Below are positions 15,050-21,668 of a DNA stretch of 34,780 nucleotides, one piece after another (within the stretch, counting starts at the first letter, position 1; the number at the start of each line of letters is the position of its first letter). The notes under the pieces are model-generated. The model did not search any database, had not been told where the DNA came from, and worked only from the letters and a program-made list of their open reading frames with translations. The stretch lies in the IMG/VR virus record IMGVR_UViG_3300044986_000255, positions 1 through 34,780 of that record; one strand, 5' to 3'. Source of the stretch: a virus. The translations under genes and the position numbers were made by a program.

Positions 15050-15243
15050 TATAAATTCATTTTAATTTGTCTATCTTCTATCTTAACTTGTTTCTTTGAT
15101 TGAATGTATTTATTATAATAGCTCTTAAGAATCAATCTATCAGTACTATTTTCATAAATGTATTCAACTCCATTAATTACTACGCCACCACTATATCTTG
15201 CTACAGATAAGTAGGAAGTACTAACGTTTTCAATTATGTTCAT
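15049..15243 (-). CDS. Conserved hypothetical small protein (64 aa)
   Basis: The 64-residue protein contains SVARYSGGVVINGVEYIYEN, a beta hairpin-like motif, and ends in a basic segment (KKQVKIEDRQIKMNL). It overlaps the upstream gene by 4 bases and shares one base with the downstream start. It could be a small nucleic-acid-binding protein, but nothing in the sequence proves this. Confidence 0.6.
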   Translation of the reverse strand: MNIIENVSTSYLSVARYSGGVVINGVEYIYENSTDRLILKSYYNKYIQSKKQVKIEDRQIKMNL

Positions 15244-15911
15244 TCCTTAATAAATGATCCGTTAACTACTTTACCTCGTCTGTTTTTAATTACTTCGTAC
15301 GCTGAACGTGTACAAGCCATTAATGATACATTACGCATATAAGATAATCCTAACAAAGTAATCATTACATCACCGAATGCGTCTATTTCTTCGTCACGTT
15401 TACCTTTGATTATCGCACTGGATAGCTCTCCAAGTTCTTCCATGACTTTCATCATTTGCTTAGGTGCGTTTTCTTGTTTGATTAATTCTTTCTCATCAAA
15501 CCACTTTCTAATGTTGTCAAATAGTTCACTGCTTTCTTGAGTCTTTAGTTTCTCGATGTAATTTACCGCATCCATCAGCTCTTCCTGTAGATGAGTAAGA
15601 AAATTGTCAGTGTTATTTTCCGCCAAAGTTTTACCATATTTTTCTATTCCAATTTGTGAACGTTCACGAAATTTCTGTATTACTTTATTAACTACAAAAT
15701 CAGTTTTTTCTTCTACTAATTCAAATTCTTTATCAAAAGCATGCATTTTAAAAATCATTAATTCATTTAAATCATTTATTACTTGATAGCCAGTCTCACA
15801 TTCAGTAATATGTGCAACTTCATAAATTTTATTCCATGTTATAACGTTTTTTTCATAAAAAACAACTGTCTTTTTTGACCTTATCTTATCACCTACTTTA
15901 ATCTTGCTCAT
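15240..15911 (-). CDS. MazG-like nucleotide pyrophosphohydrolase with extra N-terminal domains
   Basis: The 223-residue protein appears to combine three parts. An SH3-like beta segment (KVGDKIRSKKTVVFYEKNVI) is at residues 5-65. A helical domain follows (KFRERSQIGIEKYGKTLAEN, then HLQEELMDAVNYIEKLK, about 80-123), of a kind common in phages beside nucleotide enzymes. A C-terminal MazG-type domain holds MEELGELSSAI (Glu at 158, 159 and 162) and EEIDAFGDVM (Glu 174/175, Asp 177 and 181). These acidic residues match the magnesium site that splits NTPs into NMP and pyrophosphate. It sits among ThyX and SSB genes, so nucleotide pool control is likely. The fusion is longer than a bare MazG domain. 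Confidence 0.75.
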   Translation of the reverse strand: MSKIKVGDKIRSKKTVVFYEKNVITWNKIYEVAHITECETGYQVINDLNELMIFKMHAFDKEFELVEEKTDFVVNKVIQKFRERSQIGIEKYGKTLAENNTDNFLTHLQEELMDAVNYIEKLKTQESSELFDNIRKWFDEKELIKQENAPKQMMKVMEELGELSSAIIKGKRDEEIDAFGDVMITLLGLSYMRNVSLMACTRSAYEVIKNRRGKVVNGSFIKE

Positions 15912-16065
15912 CGTTTATATACTTTTTTTCTTTTATTACTCCCTTTCGGTTTTCTCTTTGCTTCCATCTTTTACAAAACAAATCATCTTTAGATTTAGGA
16001 GCGATGCGACTAACACCACTCCATATTACTGTTAAACGATTAAATATTAATTTACGTGCGTTCAT
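15898..16065 (-). CDS. Small basic protein (55 aa)
   Basis: The ATG at 16065 overlaps the stop of the SSB-like gene (TAATG), and the stop lies 14 bases inside the next gene. The 55-residue product (MNARKLIFNRLTVIWSGVSR, later KDDLFCKRWKQRENRKG) is strongly basic. It fills the gap exactly. I do not recognise it; DNA or RNA binding is possible from charge. Confidence 0.6.
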   Translation of the reverse strand: MNARKLIFNRLTVIWSGVSRIAPKSKDDLFCKRWKQRENRKGVIKEKKYINDEQD

Positions 16066-16385
16066 TAGAAAGGTAAATCTTGATTATTACTTTCAACTTT
16101 AAGCTCTTCGATACGCTCTTTGTCGGCTGTTTGAATGTTTAAGGACCAGCATTCGATTGTATTAAACCACTTACCATTGTACTCTCTACCTCTAAGATTT
16201 ACGTTTGCTTCAACTTGTTCGCCTTGTCTTACTGAATCAATTAACGAGCATCTATCGTTGTTAAGCTGTATAGCTAATTCTTGAGGATATTGCTCTAATG
16301 TTCTTACTACAAACATTCTTTTTGTAAACTTATCCGATATCTTTTCGGAATCAAATTTTTTAATTAGTTCTCCTGTTATTTTCAT
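16065..16385 (-). CDS. Single-stranded DNA-binding protein-like (DUF3127-type)
   Basis: The 106-residue protein has an OB-fold-like beta pattern: MKITGELIKKFDSEKISDKF, then TKRMFVVRTL, EVNVNLRGREYNGKWFNTIE-like strands and a flexible C-terminal tail ending NNQDLPF. The tail resembles the SSB tip that recruits replication partners (typically DDIPF/DLPF). DUF3127 proteins of Bacteroidetes phages have this layout and are thought to replace SSB. It lies in the recombination and nucleotide gene block, upstream of MazG. The function is a family inference. Confidence 0.75.
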   Translation of the reverse strand: MKITGELIKKFDSEKISDKFTKRMFVVRTLEQYPQELAIQLNNDRCSLIDSVRQGEQVEANVNLRGREYNGKWFNTIECWSLNIQTADKERIEELKVESNNQDLPF

Positions 16386-16419
16386 AATTTAAATTTAGTT
16401 ATTTTTTTAATTTATAAGG

Positions 16420-16830
16420 TTAAGAATGTATAAATTCCACATTTAAAATAGGCTGATATTTATTTATCAAACCTCGTTCAACAAAATCTATCATATGTTT
16501 ATCTACTTCAATATATGAAAAAAATCTTGTCAGCTTTCTTTTTAATAATATTTTATCTTTTTCATAATCTTTTAAGTATACTGATATTGGAGCAATACAA
16601 TGAGACAAAAGTCTCATTCTTATTGAATTTGAAGATTTTCCAATATAAATTATTTTTTTGTTTTCATCATACAATAAATAACATCCAATTTTTTTTTGGT
16701 TTATTATATATTCTTTTGTTCTATATCTCCAATGTGTATTTAAACTATGCTCATAACATTCTTTTAATAAATCTATTGGAATTATATTTAAATGATTATT
16801 AATAGTATAATTTATATTATCCGTCATCAT
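16420..16830 (-). CDS. GIY-YIG nuclease domain protein
   Basis: This 136-residue protein carries the motif GCYLLYD (residues 49-55) and IIYIGKS (60-66), the two strands of a GIY-YIG nuclease. Arginines at about 71 and 73, a Glu in VERGLI (about 118) and an Asn near ILNV (about 130) fit the rest of the active site. Such nucleases cut DNA once or act as homing endonucleases. It starts on the stop of ThyX (ATG overlapping TGA), so it looks integrated into the operon. A free-standing homing endonuclease, a repair nuclease or an anti-host nuclease are all possible. Confidence 0.75.
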   Translation of the reverse strand: MMTDNINYTINNHLNIIPIDLLKECYEHSLNTHWRYRTKEYIINQKKIGCYLLYDENKKIIYIGKSSNSIRMRLLSHCIAPISVYLKDYEKDKILLKRKLTRFFSYIEVDKHMIDFVERGLINKYQPILNVEFIHS

Positions 16831-17468
16831 AATTCAAATGCTTTTAAACTCAACTCAAAACTTCCATTTTCTTTTACTTGCTTTAACATTTCTTCAACCA
16901 CTTCACGTGTTTCTTGCTGTGCGTCTTGTTTTAAACGCTGCTTACATAATCGAATGAATGAATAGAGTGAACCTGTCCAAATCATAGTCGTGTTAAGATT
17001 TAAAGGTAGTATTGTTCGTGCTTGTTCTTTACTTACACCTAATTTAATTAAATCGCTATATGCTTGTTTACAAACGTCTAAAACATTATCTTCAATTTCT
17101 TGACAAACTAACTGACTTGACAACCTAAGTTCTTCCGCACTTCCTTGTTTACTATCTTTAGATTGTTTACGCCATCTTTTAATTGGTGTGTATGTATCAC
17201 TAAAATCCACGTAACGTCCCGATATCGAGTTATACTCGACACCTGCTTGTGTTTTAATCAATTGACGCTCCACATAAATAGGAATTTGCAACCTAAATTG
17301 TAAACGTGGGTGACTAAAAGGGCTCCAATGATTGTGCTTTGCCAAGAAATTAATCAGTTTTTCATTTTGTTCTGATGAATAATTAGCCGACTCTTTTTGA
17401 TAGGATACACGTGCGCAATCTACAACCATTTCATCGTTGCCAAATATTGATATTAACTCTACATTCAT
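16827..17468 (-). CDS. thyX: Flavin-dependent thymidylate synthase
   Basis: The 213-residue protein matches ThyX, which makes dTMP from dUMP using methylenetetrahydrofolate and FAD. It has HWSPFSHP (about 47-54), the core VERQLIKTQAGVEYNSISGR (66-85) followed by Y86, and the C-terminal SKEQARTILPLNLNTTMIWT (146-165) and KQDAQQETRE (180-189). Length fits the family (about 210-260). The canonical RHR of the RHRxxSxNxxSxR motif is replaced by TQA here, although the flanking NSISGRY is intact. It probably raises dTTP supply for AT-rich phage DNA. It overlaps the genes on both sides by 4 bases. Confidence 0.87.
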   Translation of the reverse strand: MNVELISIFGNDEMVVDCARVSYQKESANYSSEQNEKLINFLAKHNHWSPFSHPRLQFRLQIPIYVERQLIKTQAGVEYNSISGRYVDFSDTYTPIKRWRKQSKDSKQGSAEELRLSSQLVCQEIEDNVLDVCKQAYSDLIKLGVSKEQARTILPLNLNTTMIWTGSLYSFIRLCKQRLKQDAQQETREVVEEMLKQVKENGSFELSLKAFEL

Positions 17469-17689
17469 AACTTTTCTATTTCTTCTTTAATTTCTAATAA
17501 ATACATTGTTTTATCAAATCTTTCACTTAAATCACCTGTTATAAATTCACGTGAAAATTCAACTGCAATTAATGCGCATTGTTTGGCAATCTCCCAATCT
17601 TTACTTGCGTACTCATTTGATATAGTATGCTCAATATTATGGTAATACTTCCAAACTAACTCACTTGCTTTTTCTTTCGGATTACTCAT
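17465..17689 (-). CDS. Small protein of a paralogous phage family, copy 2 (74 aa)
   Basis: The 74-residue protein has the pattern KEKASELVWKYYHNI, then EIAKQCALIAVEF and YLLEIKEEIEKL. It shares this layout with the 80-residue gene at 21908-22150 (KEKAKELVLAFR, CKESALISVDEI, YWIEVRKEIENI). This small helical family is frequent in Bacteroidetes phages and has no known function. It lies between ThyX and a 108-residue gene, with 4-base overlaps at both ends. Confidence 0.7.
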   Translation of the reverse strand: MSNPKEKASELVWKYYHNIEHTISNEYASKDWEIAKQCALIAVEFSREFITGDLSERFDKTMYLLEIKEEIEKL

Positions 17690-18012
17690 ACTATTGAAAC
17701 TTTTATTTCTTGTTTAAATTGATCAATCTGCTCTACTATATTACTAAATGATTGTACCATGTCAATATTGTTCGTTTCAACGAATACATCAGCGTAAAGT
17801 TCTATCCCTCTCATAAACGTGTTAATTGTACTTGTTAGCATATGTTTGTTAAATGCGTTTGTTTTAACGTCATCTAAAGAATGAATAGCCGACTGACACA
17901 GCATCATTGCACGTGCGATGTGTTGGTAAAACTCCTTGTACATTTCCTGTTGCTTTTCAGGTAAATCTTTTAAAGATCTTATTTGCTTTTTTACTGGTTT
18001 TTTAGTTTTCAT
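17686..18012 (-). CDS. Conserved hypothetical helical protein (108 aa)
   Basis: This 108-residue protein has a basic N-terminus (MKTKKPVKKQIRSLKDLPEK) and then long helices (EMYKEFYQHIARAMMLCQSA and a C-terminal MVQSFSNIVEQIDQFKQEIK). No membrane span or catalytic motif is visible. It overlaps the genes on both sides by 4 bases. I do not recognise a family. Confidence 0.65.
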   Translation of the reverse strand: MKTKKPVKKQIRSLKDLPEKQQEMYKEFYQHIARAMMLCQSAIHSLDDVKTNAFNKHMLTSTINTFMRGIELYADVFVETNNIDMVQSFSNIVEQIDQFKQEIKVSIV

Positions 18013-18338
18013 AATTCATCAAATTTTTTAATTGTTACTTTAATTCTTCCCTCTTTTAGCGAAGCGATTTTTTTAAATGCTCTTTCTGATAGGTCTATCA
18101 CATTGTTTTTCATTCTTCCTTTGTCGTTAACTTTAACAACTACCGACTTGTGATTAATTGGATTAGTTACTTCTAACATTGTACCGATCTTAAAGTGATT
18201 CGAGGCGCAAGTCATTTTGTTTTTATCAAACTTCTCACCTGAATAGGTTAGGTTTCCATGAAAAGAACCTCCGTAATATGTAGCTTCAAAAGTTAAAGAG
18301 GTCAGCACTAACCAACCTCCTATTATTATTTTTTTCAT
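18009..18338 (-). CDS. Secreted RlpA-like double-psi beta-barrel protein
   Basis: The 109-residue protein opens with a short signal peptide (MKKIIIGGWLVLTSLTFEA), so it should be exported. The rest resembles RlpA and other double-psi beta-barrel proteins: ATYYGGSFHGNLTYSGEKFD, then MTCASNHFKIGTMLEVTNP and VKVNDKGRMKNNVIDLSERA, which carry the glycine, cysteine and aspartate residues common in this fold. RlpA is a lytic transglycosylase-like protein acting on peptidoglycan. An exported DPBB protein among recombination genes is unusual. It could modify the host envelope early in infection, although in lytic use it would fit with the late lysis genes. It overlaps its neighbours by 4 bases on both sides. 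Confidence 0.78.
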   Translation of the reverse strand: MKKIIIGGWLVLTSLTFEATYYGGSFHGNLTYSGEKFDKNKMTCASNHFKIGTMLEVTNPINHKSVVVKVNDKGRMKNNVIDLSERAFKKIASLKEGRIKVTIKKFDEL

Positions 18339-18826
18339 TTTATTGTAAGATTAATGTTTTCTACTAATCGACATCCATAAACTTCCTGACCACTTTCGAT
18401 TGCTTTCTTGATTGCTACTTTATCCGCTGTTTCTGTAACTTTAACCGTTTTATATTGCTTTGGTAGGTCATTCACATCGTAATCTATAACAACTTGCTTT
18501 GATTTACGAGTACTAAACTTTAAAAATCCTGCTTCATAATTTCCAAATATATTTACAGCTTGTAACAAGTTTGATTTAAGCCTTGATACCAATGTATCAT
18601 TTTGCTTTTTTAACGCTTGTAATCGCTTAATTTCATCATCTATGCGTACATTAAAGCTTTCTCGTTGCTTGATAACCTCTGCATACGCAATGCTTTTAAC
18701 TTCTAATTCTGATTTTTTGATGATTAACTCTTCTTCCAACTCAGGTGTCAACACACCATCTGCTAATTCTATTCTGCCAAATAATTCTAAATATTCAGCG
18801 TTAATCTTGTAAAGGCTCTTTTCCAT
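18335..18826 (-). CDS. Siphovirus Gp157-like protein
   Basis: This 163-residue protein matches the Gp157 family in layout: a long N-terminal coiled coil (IELADGVLTPELEEELIIKK to LKKQNDTLVSRLKSNLLQAV) and a C-terminal beta part (TVKVTETADKVAIKKAIESG, then VYGCRLVENINLTIK). Family members often precede or follow single-strand annealing proteins, and here ERF is the nearby upstream gene. Gp157 has been linked to host resistance to phage in streptococci, but its mechanism is unknown. It overlaps a 50-residue gene upstream by 26 bases. Confidence 0.78.
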   Translation of the reverse strand: MEKSLYKINAEYLELFGRIELADGVLTPELEEELIIKKSELEVKSIAYAEVIKQRESFNVRIDDEIKRLQALKKQNDTLVSRLKSNLLQAVNIFGNYEAGFLKFSTRKSKQVVIDYDVNDLPKQYKTVKVTETADKVAIKKAIESGQEVYGCRLVENINLTIK

Positions 18827-18953
18827 CTTCTTTGCTTTTTTCTTGGTTTTGTTTTTCTTGTTGTTCTTGATACCATCTCAAATACTCGAGACGTTCTTGT
18901 TCTTCTACTTCCGATTGATCAGGTGTCCGGTAGTAATCATAAACTCTACTCAT
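18801..18953 (-). CDS. Small acidic-basic helical protein (50 aa)
   Basis: The ATG at 18953 opens a 50-codon frame (MSRVYDYYRTPDQSEVEEQE, then LRWYQEQQEKQNQEKSKEDG) that ends 26 bases inside the Gp157-like gene. It is almost all polar and helical. It occupies the gap between ERF and Gp157 and has no other competitor. I do not recognise it. Confidence 0.6.
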   Translation of the reverse strand: MSRVYDYYRTPDQSEVEEQERLEYLRWYQEQQEKQNQEKSKEDGKEPLQD

Positions 18954-18957
18954 TTTT

Positions 18958-19467
18958 TTAGGCTTTAATTATCTCCTCTAATTCTAAAATTTGTTGTGAT
19001 GACAATTCATAAGTTTCTTTTAATTTAGCATACAATTCAACTTCTCCATTAATTATACGTTCAACTGCTTTATTAAATTGTTGCTCTGAAATCAAAACTT
19101 TTTTTGGCTTAATATTTTGAGATGCGTTATTTCCATCGTCATCTATAACCTCTAACGATAACAAAGATTGTAAAGTATATCTTCTATAATATGTTATTTG
19201 GCTTCCTCTTTGTTGTGGGTTTAAATTACCATCTAATTCTAAAATGCTTTCTATTTTTTCTCCAGTTTCAGCATCTATTATTTGAGTGATTACCTTATTA
19301 TTTATAACTGGTTGCAATAATAATAAACCATTTTCAAGTAATACAGGCTCGACAACTTCTAATAAATTGTTAATATCAGCATAAGTATTTTTAAAATGAC
19401 TATTTCTCATAGTCTTTTTTACCTTTCCGATCTCTTTTTTTGCTTTTAATAGTTTTCCGTAAATCAT
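18958..19467 (-). CDS. erf: ERF-family single-strand annealing recombinase
   Basis: The 169-residue protein has the ERF pattern. An N-terminal FKNTYADINNLLEVVEPVLL leads to the loop NNKVITQIIDAETGEKIESI, then a glycine-rich NPQQRGSQITYYRRYTLQSL with the conserved QxxGSxxTYxRRY-like motif and a short acidic DDDGN patch. ERF anneals complementary single strands during phage recombination and circularisation, working with nucleases and SSB. It lies in a block with NinG, Gp157 and SSB-like genes. The C-terminal helix (ELYAKLKETYELSSQQILEL) is probably accessory. The start overlaps the upstream stop by 4 bases. Confidence 0.87.
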   Translation of the reverse strand: MIYGKLLKAKKEIGKVKKTMRNSHFKNTYADINNLLEVVEPVLLENGLLLLQPVINNKVITQIIDAETGEKIESILELDGNLNPQQRGSQITYYRRYTLQSLLSLEVIDDDGNNASQNIKPKKVLISEQQFNKAVERIINGEVELYAKLKETYELSSQQILELEEIIKA

Positions 19468-19661
19468 TTGCGTAGTTTTAAATATTTCTCAATCGTTTCA
19501 TTAGGCAATAACTCCATTAGCTCGCAAGCTAAATTAATGTAGTACCCTTTCATCTCATAACTATGGTTAATGTAGTTATCAATTGTTCTCACTCGCTTTA
19601 CTTGATCGTTTGCTTTCTTTGATAAAGTAGTAAGTGCTTTGCGTTCAGTTTTCTCTGTCAT
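19464..19661 (-). CDS. Conserved hypothetical small protein (65 aa)
   Basis: This 65-residue, basic, helical protein (MTEKTERKALTTLSKKANDQ, then NLACELMELLPNETIEKYLK) overlaps the upstream gene by 17 bases and ERF by 4 bases. No family is recognised. It may act with ERF by position. Confidence 0.6.
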   Translation of the reverse strand: MTEKTERKALTTLSKKANDQVKRVRTIDNYINHSYEMKGYYINLACELMELLPNETIEKYLKLRK

Positions 19662-19881
19662 AAATATCTATTTTTTGTTGTTCTGTAAATAATCCTAAAT
19701 TTATGTAGTTGTCGCATATGTTACCTGTTTGCGTTGTATACTCTGGACGAGTGCCTACATAAATGCAGAATGGTCTGTTTTCTACTTCTAAGAAGATTTT
19801 ATTTCCAAACCTTCCCATTACTTCATAAGTACCTGCGGCAATCTGCTCACGGAAGTACTCTTGTACGTGTGTTATATCCAT
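19645..19881 (-). CDS. First gene of the third early operon, hypothetical (78 aa)
   Basis: The 78-residue protein (MDITHVQEYFREQIAAGTYE, then NKIFLEVENRPFCIYVGTRP) is mixed alpha/beta with a single cysteine pair. It follows a clear promoter (19935-19942) with a leader of about 47 bases, so it begins a separate transcript that runs through ERF, Gp157 and ThyX. No function is evident. Confidence 0.65.
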   Translation of the reverse strand: MDITHVQEYFREQIAAGTYEVMGRFGNKIFLEVENRPFCIYVGTRPEYTTQTGNICDNYINLGLFTEQQKIDIYDREN

Positions 19882-19934
19882 TATTAAATTGTTTTTGATT
19901 TTTTTAATTTTCCCGCGATGTCAAAGAACTTGTA

Positions 19935-19942
19935 CAAATATA
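19935..19942 (-). promoter_or_regulatory. Candidate promoter for the ERF-to-MazG sub-operon (TATATTTG)
   Basis: This exact TAnnTTTG element lies in the 83-base gap between NinG and the 78-residue gene. The surrounding gap is AT-rich, and the leader to the ATG at 19881 is about 47 bases. A matching -33 TTTG is not obvious by eye. Confidence 0.6.
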
Positions 19943-19964
19943 ATATAAAATAATTAATTAACTA

Positions 19965-20510
19965 CTATTTTTTTATTTTATTTTTATAAATATTTATTAA
20001 CTCTTTGACTTCTTGAATATTAAACTTTCTTGTTTCGTTAGCAATGCTTTCTAAATACTCCAAACGTTCCAAACCTATTCTATTAATCAAACCTTTTCTG
20101 TAATTAATAAGATCACCTGATTTGTCTTTATTGCAAGGTCTTGAACATTGTCCGTGAACATTATCTTCATTAAACCTAACATTATAATGACCACCACTTG
20201 ACATGTAGTGACCAGCATCTGTATTTCCTTTTCTCAATTCTTTTCCACAACTTATGCATGGTTTATCTTTGTCTCTATATCGTATGTAAGTATTAAAGTG
20301 TATTTGTGCTATCTTCAACCAATCTGAAAGACTCATCAAGTCCTCTTTCATTTTAGCCTTTTTAATCTTCCAATCTTTAAGCTCTTTTTTTCTGTTTAGT
20401 TCATCTGCGTATAGTTGTGCGCAAAGATAATTACAGACGACTTGTGTACTTCTAAATGGATTAAAAAGAGTTTTACACACCCTACATTTCTTTTGTTTTA
20501 ATTGTTTCAT
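19965..20510 (-). CDS. ninG: NinG (Rap-like) recombination protein
   Basis: The 181-residue protein has the zinc motifs of NinG. The N-terminal Cys set is KCRVCK and VVCNYLC (C9, C12, C26, C30). The core holds PCISCG (C85, C88), NTDAGHYMSSGGHYNVRF (with H101) and VHGQCSRPCNKDKSGD (C122, C126). NinG/Rap acts as a recombination endonuclease or branch-targeting factor in lambda-like phages. Here it ends a small operon with an HExxH protein and lies upstream of ERF, so the two probably form one recombination pathway. It overlaps the upstream gene by 29 bases. Confidence 0.9.
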   Translation of the reverse strand: MKQLKQKKCRVCKTLFNPFRSTQVVCNYLCAQLYADELNRKKELKDWKIKKAKMKEDLMSLSDWLKIAQIHFNTYIRYRDKDKPCISCGKELRKGNTDAGHYMSSGGHYNVRFNEDNVHGQCSRPCNKDKSGDLINYRKGLINRIGLERLEYLESIANETRKFNIQEVKELINIYKNKIKK

Positions 20511-20709
20511 TTATATCTATGTTTTTTTCAAGTAGTAATTGATCCATAAAGTTAATAGCTTCATCCAATTGCTCACCATCACATTTTCCAAATGAATCTA
20601 TTTTTAAATACATTTTAATTAAAAACTCCGCATCGTCTCTACTTGTATCATATGCTTCAGCTATGTAAGGAATTAAAATCCCTTTAATAAATTTTATCCT
20701 TTTTTTCAT
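20482..20709 (-). CDS. Conserved hypothetical protein upstream of NinG (75 aa)
   Basis: The 75-residue helical protein (FIKGILIPYIAEAYDTSRDD, then LDEAINFMDQLLLEKN) overlaps NinG by 29 bases and the peptidase-like gene by 26 bases. Such long overlaps suggest strict co-expression. No motif is recognised; a NinG partner is possible from position. Confidence 0.6.
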   Translation of the reverse strand: MKKRIKFIKGILIPYIAEAYDTSRDDAEFLIKMYLKIDSFGKCDGEQLDEAINFMDQLLLEKNIDINETIKTKEM

Positions 20710-21025
20710 CTTTCAAAAATTTTACTACTTTTTTAAATAAATATGCAAATAGATATGCTTCAGGCTCATCATTTGTTCTTGACTTACGAATATTACTATC
20801 AATATAAATATAGTTCACCAAATGGACTATTTCGTGAACTATTTGTGAAATGTTATTAGTCTTTAAACAGATGTAATAGTTGTGTTCAGTTTTCTTGTAA
20901 CAAAATTCAGCGTGTCTTTCATCTACTTCTATACCTATAATATCATATATTTCTTTCCAACTATCACATTTTATAATAGTTACTTTACCATAAAAAATCG
21001 GTAGTTTAAATGTTTTGCTTTTCAT
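20684..21025 (-). CDS. Putative zinc metallopeptidase (HExxH)
   Basis: The 113-residue protein contains HEIVHLV (H64, E65, H68), a HExxH zinc-binding motif, and downstream NDEPEAYLFAYLF, where Glu 87 or 89 could be the third ligand as in gluzincins. The length fits small phage minigluzincins, and no signal peptide is visible, so it should act in the cytoplasm. Target and role are unknown. Cleavage of a host defence or regulatory protein is one possibility because the gene is in an early operon. Substrate and activity cannot be judged from sequence alone. Confidence 0.7.
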   Translation of the reverse strand: MKSKTFKLPIFYGKVTIIKCDSWKEIYDIIGIEVDERHAEFCYKKTEHNYYICLKTNNISQIVHEIVHLVNYIYIDSNIRKSRTNDEPEAYLFAYLFKKVVKFLKDEKKDKIY

Positions 21026-21089
21026 CTTTTTTATCTATTATTCTATAAATTAATCTCATCATATTTACACCTGAAAACATCCAAAGCAT
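21006..21089 (-). CDS. Possible micro-ORF overlapping the peptidase gene start (27 aa)
   Basis: An ATG at 21089 opens 27 codons (MLWMFSGVNMMRLIYRIIDK, then a charged tail) that end 20 bases inside the HExxH gene. The overlap pattern is like other small genes here, but no homologue comes to mind. A non-coding leader is equally possible. Confidence 0.25.
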   Translation of the reverse strand: MLWMFSGVNMMRLIYRIIDKKDEKQNI

Positions 21090-21120
21090 AAAATGTATTA
21101 TTACATCTTACATATTTATT

Positions 21121-21315
21121 TTATTTAAAATTTTCTTGATAATATTCTTCACCACTCATATGATTGCCATAATTTGGTTTAGCATTATCAAAAGCATTAA
21201 TTATGTTATCTTTTTCTATTTTTTTTGCTGTTTCAATTATATCGATAGTTAAAGGTATATTGGAATTAATTATCTCTATAATCCATTCTATTGCAGTTCC
21301 TTTTATTATTTTCAT
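21121..21315 (-). CDS. Small helical protein in the first position of an early operon (64 aa)
   Basis: The 64-residue protein (MKIIKGTAIEWIIEIINSNI, then ETAKKIEKDNIINAFDNAK) ends MSGEEYYQENFK. This C-terminal pattern (YYxExFK/YYNETYK) recurs in small early proteins of Flavobacterium phages as I know them. The gene is the first downstream of the structured leader at 21341-21430, so it is probably controlled by that leader. The function is unknown. Confidence 0.65.
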   Translation of the reverse strand: MKIIKGTAIEWIIEIINSNIPLTIDIIETAKKIEKDNIINAFDNAKPNYGNHMSGEEYYQENFK

Positions 21316-21340
21316 AATTATTTAATTTAAATCGATTAAT

Positions 21341-21430
21341 AAAAAAGCCAAGCTAACGAAGGTGCGTAGGAAAACCTTGTTGCTTGACTTTGTGTTATAA
21401 AAAATATTTTTCGGAGTTTCCTACGCTTCG
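21341..21430 (-). ncRNA. Structured leader RNA with loop-to-5'-end complementarity, copy A
   Basis: From the predicted start (about 21430) the RNA opens CGAAGCGUAGGAAACUCCGA. A terminator-like hairpin follows: AAAGUCAAGC (2191-82 in the 21400s numbering, i.e. 21391-21382) pairs with GCUUGGCUUU (21353-21344), and AAGGU-ACCUU closes an upper stem. The hairpin is followed by U-rich sequence. Its ten-base loop, UUUCCUACGC (21373-21364 complement: GCGTAGGAAA on the plus strand), is also available at 21417-21426 as the exact complement in the 5' end, so GCGUAGGAAA can pair with the whole loop. A second copy at 25980-26075 keeps every pairing with different bases. It may be a stand-alone small RNA or a termination switch for the 64-residue gene. 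Confidence 0.75.
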
Positions 21431-21436
21431 ATGTAA

Positions 21437-21464
21437 CAAATATAATAAATTATTTCATTTCAAA
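21437..21464 (-). promoter_or_regulatory. Promoter for structured RNA A and the NinG sub-operon
   Basis: The -7 element TATATTTG (21437-21444) and an upstream TTTG (21461-21464) are separated by 16 bases. The promoter of copy B has the same two elements with the same spacing. The start point is expected near 21430, exactly at the first base of the structured RNA. Confidence 0.8.
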
Positions 21465-21479
21465 TTGTTTTTGCATCTT

Positions 21480-21668
21480 TTAATTAAATTTATGTTTTCC
21501 AAGTGGTTGATTACAATTATCACAAATACCAGTACTATCATTTCCAGCTATATAAAATTTACAACATTTTTCATAATCTAAATAATCTTTTAAAACAGAT
21601 TCAAAAAGTTTATGATATTTAATTATTTTATTTTTTTTTAATGCTCTTTCAAAATTTTCTTTATTCAT
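21480..21668 (-). CDS. Small zinc-finger-like protein (62 aa)
   Basis: I choose the ATG at 21668 because it directly overlaps the upstream stop. The 62-residue product has a helical N-terminus (NKENFERALKKNKIIKYHKL) and a cysteine-rich end: EKCCKFYIAGND, then GICDNCNQPLGKHKFN. Cys-Cys, Cys-x-x-Cys and a His could form one zinc site. It ends just upstream of promoter A and closes the operon that starts at 26088. No function is assigned. Confidence 0.6.
   Translation of the reverse strand: MNKENFERALKKNKIIKYHKLFESVLKDYLDYEKCCKFYIAGNDSTGICDNCNQPLGKHKFN

Noticed and set aside
20422-20429. TATCTTTG inside NinG
   Set aside because: It is within the coding sequence and points at no gene start nearby.
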